A DNA stretch of 9,846 bases from Pseudomonadota bacterium (lineage in GTDB: Bacteria > Pseudomonadota > Gammaproteobacteria > Steroidobacterales > Steroidobacteraceae), in the NCBI GenBank assembly GCA_003242275.1, contig QGUX01000121.1, positions 1-9,846 on the forward strand, read 5' to 3'. Shown in pieces: positions 7,579 to 9,846 of the stretch (the stretch's first letter is position 1; every line of letters starts with the position of its first letter). The translations under genes and the position numbers were made by a program. The notes under the pieces were generated by a model, which saw only the letters and a list, made by a program, of their open reading frames with translations, made no database searches and had not been told where the DNA came from.

Positions 7579-8541
7579 CTATCGGGACCTCCCGGCAGGC
7601 GGCTGACCGGTGGTCAGACCTCCCATCGGATTGACCTGGTACCAGGCCGAGTCATAGGCCAGTTTCAGGAACTGGGACGGATCGCCGAGCCGCGCGTCGA
7701 AGTCGGCCGTGGGCCTGGTGGCCACGAATTCCTCGAACGTGCCGCCCTTGCGGTAGTTGTCGCTCATCTTCACCAGCACCGACTGGCCCATTTCCAGCTG
7801 CAGCTTCAGCGCATCGAGCCCGGCCACCGGGCCGCTGCCGGGAACGAGCTGCGTGCTGCCATCGCACAGTTCGCTAATGTTGCGCAGCGCGGTGTTGATG
7901 CCGCCGAGGTAGCCATTGGTGGCGGTGTCGACGATGGGATAGCGTCCCGGCGCCAGCACGTCGCCGGTGACGATGACATTGTCCTCGGGGAAGCGCACGT
8001 AGATGTCGCCGTCGGTGTGCGCCTGTCCCAGGTGCACGTACTCGACGCGGCCGCCGGCGAACTCGAGCACCTGCGGGTCGTAGAAGAACGTGCGGTTCGG
8101 CCAGGCTTCCTTCGGCAGGCGCTTGTAGACCTTGCCCTCCCAGCGGGAGTTGACGTCGGTGGTCAGCCAGAGGCGCGTGTTCTCGTGCGCGAGCACGTCC
8201 ACGCCCTGCGCACGCGCGGTGGCGTTGAAGCCGATGTGGTCGTGGTGCCAGTGGGTGTTGAACACGGCGCGCAGCTTCTGGCCGGGAAAGCTCTGCTGGA
8301 GGAAGGCAGCCAATGCCTTGGCATCGGCTGCCGCACCGCCGTCGACCAGCACCAGCTCGCCGCCCGCCGAGGCGACGACGATGTTGGATGCGGCCCCCTC
8401 GATCAGCGAGATGCGCGGCGTGAGCGACCGCAGCCTGAGGCTGGTCGAGGCGGTGGCCAGCCGCGGTAGCGTGGCGGCGCCGGCCAGGGCCAGGCCCATC
8501 CCCAGGAAATCACGACGGTCGACGGCAGATCGGGCCTTCAA
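7579..8541 (-). CDS. Tat-exported metallo-beta-lactamase-fold hydrolase with a Ser in place of the last ligand His
   Basis: A 320-residue MBL-fold protein. Its N-terminal DRRDFLGMG (Arg9-Arg10) plus a hydrophobic stretch ending near ATAS is a twin-arginine signal, so it is probably exported with its metal bound. The fold shows NIVVASAGGELVLVDGG, the HWHHDH motif (His97, His99, Asp101, His102), GQAHTDGD (His175) and TGDVLAPGR (Asp194). The last canonical ligand, His in a GHG loop, reads Ser236 in VPGSGPV; the codon is AGC. Site 1 should bind metal normally, while site 2 has lost a ligand. The C-terminal helical part (about 257-300) matches what many Tat-linked MBL proteins have after the catalytic core. 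The TTG at 8541 is chosen: GGGGGAAG lies 5 bases upstream and it gives a short Tat n-region. A TTG at 8622 (347 residues) has no ribosome site and lies at or before the probable transcription start. First gene of the four-gene block; substrate unknown. Confidence 0.9.
   Translation of the reverse strand: MKARSAVDRRDFLGMGLALAGAATLPRLATASTSLRLRSLTPRISLIEGAASNIVVASAGGELVLVDGGAAADAKALAAFLQQSFPGQKLRAVFNTHWHHDHIGFNATARAQGVDVLAHENTRLWLTTDVNSRWEGKVYKRLPKEAWPNRTFFYDPQVLEFAGGRVEYVHLGQAHTDGDIYVRFPEDNVIVTGDVLAPGRYPIVDTATNGYLGGINTALRNISELCDGSTQLVPGSGPVAGLDALKLQLEMGQSVLVKMSDNYRKGGTFEEFVATRPTADFDARLGDPSQFLKLAYDSAWYQVNPMGGLTTGQPPAGRSR
7587..7592 (-). promoter_or_regulatory. Ribosome binding site GGAGGT for the PSD cytochrome gene
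   Basis: The minus strand reads GGAGGT 8 bases before the ATG at 7578. The site lies inside the last codons of the metallo-hydrolase gene, whose TAG abuts the ATG, so termination and re-initiation are likely coupled. Confidence 0.65.
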
Positions 8542-8625
8542 ATTCGCTTCCCCCGCCCCCTTCGGGGCCGTAGTTTCGTGCGGCGCAACAATGGCTGGCC
8601 GCCCTGATGCCAGATTGGACAACGG

Positions 8626-8631
8626 ATTGTA
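8626..8631 (-). promoter_or_regulatory. Candidate -10 element (TACAAT) of the four-gene block
   Basis: On the minus strand TACAAT (one mismatch to TATAAT) lies in the AT-richest stretch of the window. Transcription would start near 8619, about 78 bases before the TTG at 8541. No good -35 hexamer is present at 16-18 bases spacing; the expected position is covered by a palindrome (8642-8656), which suggests a regulated or activator-dependent promoter. Confidence 0.4.
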
Positions 8632-8641
8632 GGAAAAGTTG

Positions 8642-8656
8642 TCACGCAGCGCGTGA
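8642..8656. promoter_or_regulatory. Perfect palindrome TCACGC-AGC-GCGTGA, candidate operator
   Basis: Six-base arms separated by three bases, centred at 8649, about 30 bases upstream of the inferred transcription start and therefore over the -35 position. Outer flanks TTGTC on the left (8638-8643) and GACAA on the right (8661-8665) also mirror each other, but with a four-base offset. The placement suits a dimeric regulator; which family would bind cannot be told from the sequence. Confidence 0.35.
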
Positions 8657-8683
8657 ATCCGACAACAAAAAATCCTGTCGGAT
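8657..8683. repeat. Perfect 8-base inverted repeat ATCCGACA-N11-TGTCGGAT
   Basis: The arms at 8657-8664 and 8676-8683 are exact reverse complements around an 11-base spacer holding six consecutive A. The right arm touches the stop codon of the ThuA-like gene. As RNA it can form a stem whose loop carries the U-run on the minus strand, which is not the normal intrinsic-terminator arrangement; as DNA it could be a second operator next to the palindrome at 8642-8656. Confidence 0.45.
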
Positions 8684-8687
8684 CAGG
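8667..8687 (-). terminator. Weak candidate terminator after the ThuA-like gene
   Basis: On the minus strand CCTG (8687-8684) pairs with CAGG (8677-8674) across a six-base loop, followed after one base by six T (8672-8667). The stem is only 4 base pairs and competes with the longer 8-base inverted repeat, so termination would be partial at best. The stop codon of the ThuA-like gene lies inside the hairpin. Confidence 0.25.
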
Positions 8688-9645
8688 GCTGTCCTCGCAC
8701 ATCAGGACTTTCCGCAAGCGCCAGCAGGTCCTCCCGGAGGAGCGGCTGGTCCGTTCCCGGGAAGCCCGCCGGTACCCGCAGGGTGACCTCGCCGCTGGCG
8801 GCCCACTCCGTTCCGCGCTGGAAGGTCACCACGAAGTCGGCCGACGCCAACCCCACGGGATCGTGGCCCAGGGTGGTGTGGAAGACCCGGCCGCGTCCGT
8901 AGGAGACCACCAGCAGCTGGGGTTCGTGCCGGCCCGAACCGAGGTTGGCCGGGTCGGACCATGCCGTGGCCAGCACCGTCATGTTCTCTCCGGGGCCCCT
9001 CAGGTGGGCATACAGCTCGTCCGCCGCATGCAGCCACCGGGGTGGCAGGCCGCGCGTGACCGGGTGATCGGTCCGCACGACGATTTCGAAGGGAATGCGG
9101 CGGCCATGGGAACCGGTGGGACCGGACGAGGCATCGGAGACCAGGACGCCCTCTTCGTCCACGTACCACCAGGGGCCGGCGCCGGCATCGCGATCGCGCC
9201 AGCCCCCAATGCCGGCCATGCGGTTGAACTCGCGCCAGCCGGGAAAGGCATTGTTGGCCGCGTGCACCAGCACCAGTCCACCGCCACCGCGGACGTAGTC
9301 CTCGAACCTGCGCTGCAGCGCCGGCGGCCAGCGTCCATCGGGCGCGTCGTAGTTCAGCACCACCGCGGCGAAGGCGTTGAAATCCGGATCGAAGCGGGAG
9401 AAATCCGCGTCCGGCGGCGCGGTGAGGACGGTCACCTCGAACCTGCCGGTTTCCTCCAGCATCCGCCGCAGCATGGGCGTGCTGGCCCGCCACTCGTGCC
9501 AGGGGTTGGACTCCCCGTCGAGGATCATCACCGGCAATCGTTCCGGGCTGGCGGCGTTCATGGCGGCCATGGGAATCAGGAGCAGGAGCAGCGCCGCGCG
9601 GACGCGACGCCATGCACGGACGGCGGGTTTCCCGGTCGGGACCAT
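8683..9645 (-). CDS. Secreted ThuA-like domain protein
   Basis: A 320-residue protein with a Sec signal peptide (basic residues to Arg16, hydrophobic core about 17-29, cleavage near NAA|S) and a single ThuA-like domain (Pfam family named after trehalose-utilisation ThuA), which has a class I glutamine amidotransferase-like alpha/beta fold. Family hallmarks are LNYD at 97-100, GGGLVLVHAANNAFPGW at about 120-137, GIGGWR at 145-150, HPVTRGLPPRWLHAADELY at about 194-212, RGPGENMTVLATA near 216-228, and GRGRVFHTTLGHD at 250-262. The nucleophilic cysteine of true amidotransferases is absent, as is usual for ThuA-like proteins. Their activity is poorly defined; sugar or glycoside metabolism is the common association. 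The start at 9645 is the only one giving a full signal peptide, but its ribosome site is poor. It lies on the same strand as, and upstream of, the four-gene block, separated by 141 bases of repeat-rich sequence, so it may be a separate transcription unit. Confidence 0.9.
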   Translation of the reverse strand: MVPTGKPAVRAWRRVRAALLLLLIPMAAMNAASPERLPVMILDGESNPWHEWRASTPMLRRMLEETGRFEVTVLTAPPDADFSRFDPDFNAFAAVVLNYDAPDGRWPPALQRRFEDYVRGGGGLVLVHAANNAFPGWREFNRMAGIGGWRDRDAGAGPWWYVDEEGVLVSDASSGPTGSHGRRIPFEIVVRTDHPVTRGLPPRWLHAADELYAHLRGPGENMTVLATAWSDPANLGSGRHEPQLLVVSYGRGRVFHTTLGHDPVGLASADFVVTFQRGTEWAASGEVTLRVPAGFPGTDQPLLREDLLALAESPDVRGQP

Positions 9646-9711
9646 CGCGACATTTTCGCCCGCCCGGGCTGCATTGTCGCCGGGAACCCCGCGCTGATCA
9701 TCGGAAAGTGG

Positions 9712-9735
9712 GCGTCGCGGGAGCAGCGGCGACGC
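9712..9735 (-). terminator. Hairpin downstream of tRNA-fMet, candidate terminator
   Basis: A perfect 7-base stem, GCGTCGC at 9712-9718 against GCGACGC at 9729-9735, with a 10-base loop, begins 10 bases past the tRNA 3' end. On the minus strand it is followed by CCCACTTTCC, so the U-run is short. It could end the tRNA transcript or protect it during 3' trimming; a weak intrinsic terminator is the simplest reading. Confidence 0.4.
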
Positions 9736-9745
9736 AGGGAAGGGT

Positions 9746-9822
9746 TGGTAGCGGGGGCAGGATTTGAACCTGCGACCTTCGGGTTATGAGCCCGACGAGC
9801 TGCCAGACTGCTCCACCCCGCA
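9746..9822 (-). tRNA. Initiator tRNA-fMet (anticodon CAU)
   Basis: A 77-base tRNA with encoded CCA (3' end at 9746). It folds into GCGGGG/CCCCGC as acceptor pairs 2-7, D-stem GAGC/GCTC, anticodon stem TCGGG/CCCGA with anticodon CAT at 9788-9786, variable loop AGGTC, and T-stem GCAGG/CCTGC with TTCAAAT in the loop. Three consecutive G-C pairs in the anticodon stem, A11-U24 in the D-stem and no Watson-Crick pair at 1:72 identify the initiator species, recognised by formyltransferase and IF2, rather than elongator Met or tRNA-Ile2. Bases 1 and 72 are both U here, where E. coli has C-A. It precedes the ThuA-like gene on the same strand with 100 bases between. Confidence 0.97.
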
Positions 9823-9836
9823 CCAGGAGGGCGCGC

Positions 9837-9842
9837 ATATTA
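9837..9842 (-). promoter_or_regulatory. Probable -10 element of the tRNA-fMet promoter
   Basis: The minus strand reads TAATAT, followed by the GC-rich stretch GCGCGCCC that resembles the discriminator of stringently controlled stable-RNA promoters. Transcription would start close to 9830, a few bases before the mature 5' end at 9822. The -35 element lies beyond the window. Confidence 0.4.
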
Positions 9843-9846
9843 GCCC

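Noticed and set aside
5233..8469. Plus-strand open frame of 1078 codons
   Set aside because: It lies antisense to the PSD cytochrome and hydrolase genes, whose domains are unmistakable. Its product is a monotonous His/Arg/Gln/Val/Ala string without any motif, as expected when the GC-rich third positions of the real genes are read on the other strand.
8653..9789. Plus-strand open frame of 378 codons
   Set aside because: It is antisense to the ThuA-like gene and its end runs through the tRNA gene, so it cannot be a real product.

Overview
The window comes from a high-GC bacterial chromosome in which almost every real gene lies on the minus strand. Its GC-rich third codon positions create long mirror-image reading frames on the plus strand. 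The initiator tRNA, several strong purine-rich ribosome binding sites and Tat/Sec signal peptides are clearly bacterial. The gene set (PSD-type c-cytochrome, HXXSHH/DUF1552 protein, periplasmic ankyrin protein, ThuA-like protein) is frequent in planctomycetes, verrucomicrobia and acidobacteria, and also in environmental gammaproteobacteria. I favour a proteobacterium of the last kind, but no marker here settles it. There is no insertion sequence, integrase, CRISPR array or other sign of a mobile element, and no gap without a gene exceeds about 150 bases.

Layout, left to right. At 1-1678 (minus) is the 5' part of a secreted protein made of two tandem copies of one roughly 260-residue domain; it runs off the left edge. 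A 144-base divergent intergenic region with an inverted-repeat cluster separates it from a small VOC/glyoxalase-fold protein (1823-2248, plus). That gene converges on a four-gene minus-strand block occupying 8541-2282. In order of transcription the block encodes a Tat-exported metallo-beta-lactamase-fold hydrolase, a secreted di-heme protein with the PSD domain set (DUF1587/1595/1592/1588/1585), a Tat-exported HXXSHH (DUF1552) protein, and a Sec-exported ankyrin-repeat protein. Junctions inside the block are 0, 5 and 6 bases, so co-transcription and probably translational coupling are expected. Upstream, after a short AT-richer region full of inverted repeats (8623-8687), is a secreted ThuA-like protein (8683-9645, minus). 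The window ends with an initiator tRNA-fMet gene (9746-9822, minus), its likely promoter at the right edge and a hairpin downstream.

How the genes may work together: every protein except the VOC protein carries an export signal, so this is largely a periplasmic locus. The four-gene block looks like one module: two Tat substrates, expected to fold (probably with metal) before export, a c-type cytochrome-like partner, and an ankyrin scaffold. The substrate and reaction are not known for the PSD or DUF1552 families, so a shared periplasmic redox or hydrolytic pathway is an inference. The most unusual sequence points are the loss of the last metal-ligand histidine in the hydrolase (Ser in VPGSGPV), the tandem duplication in the left-edge protein with different cysteine patterns in its two copies, the dense inverted repeats in the regulatory region upstream of the module, and the U-U mismatch at positions 1:72 of the initiator tRNA.
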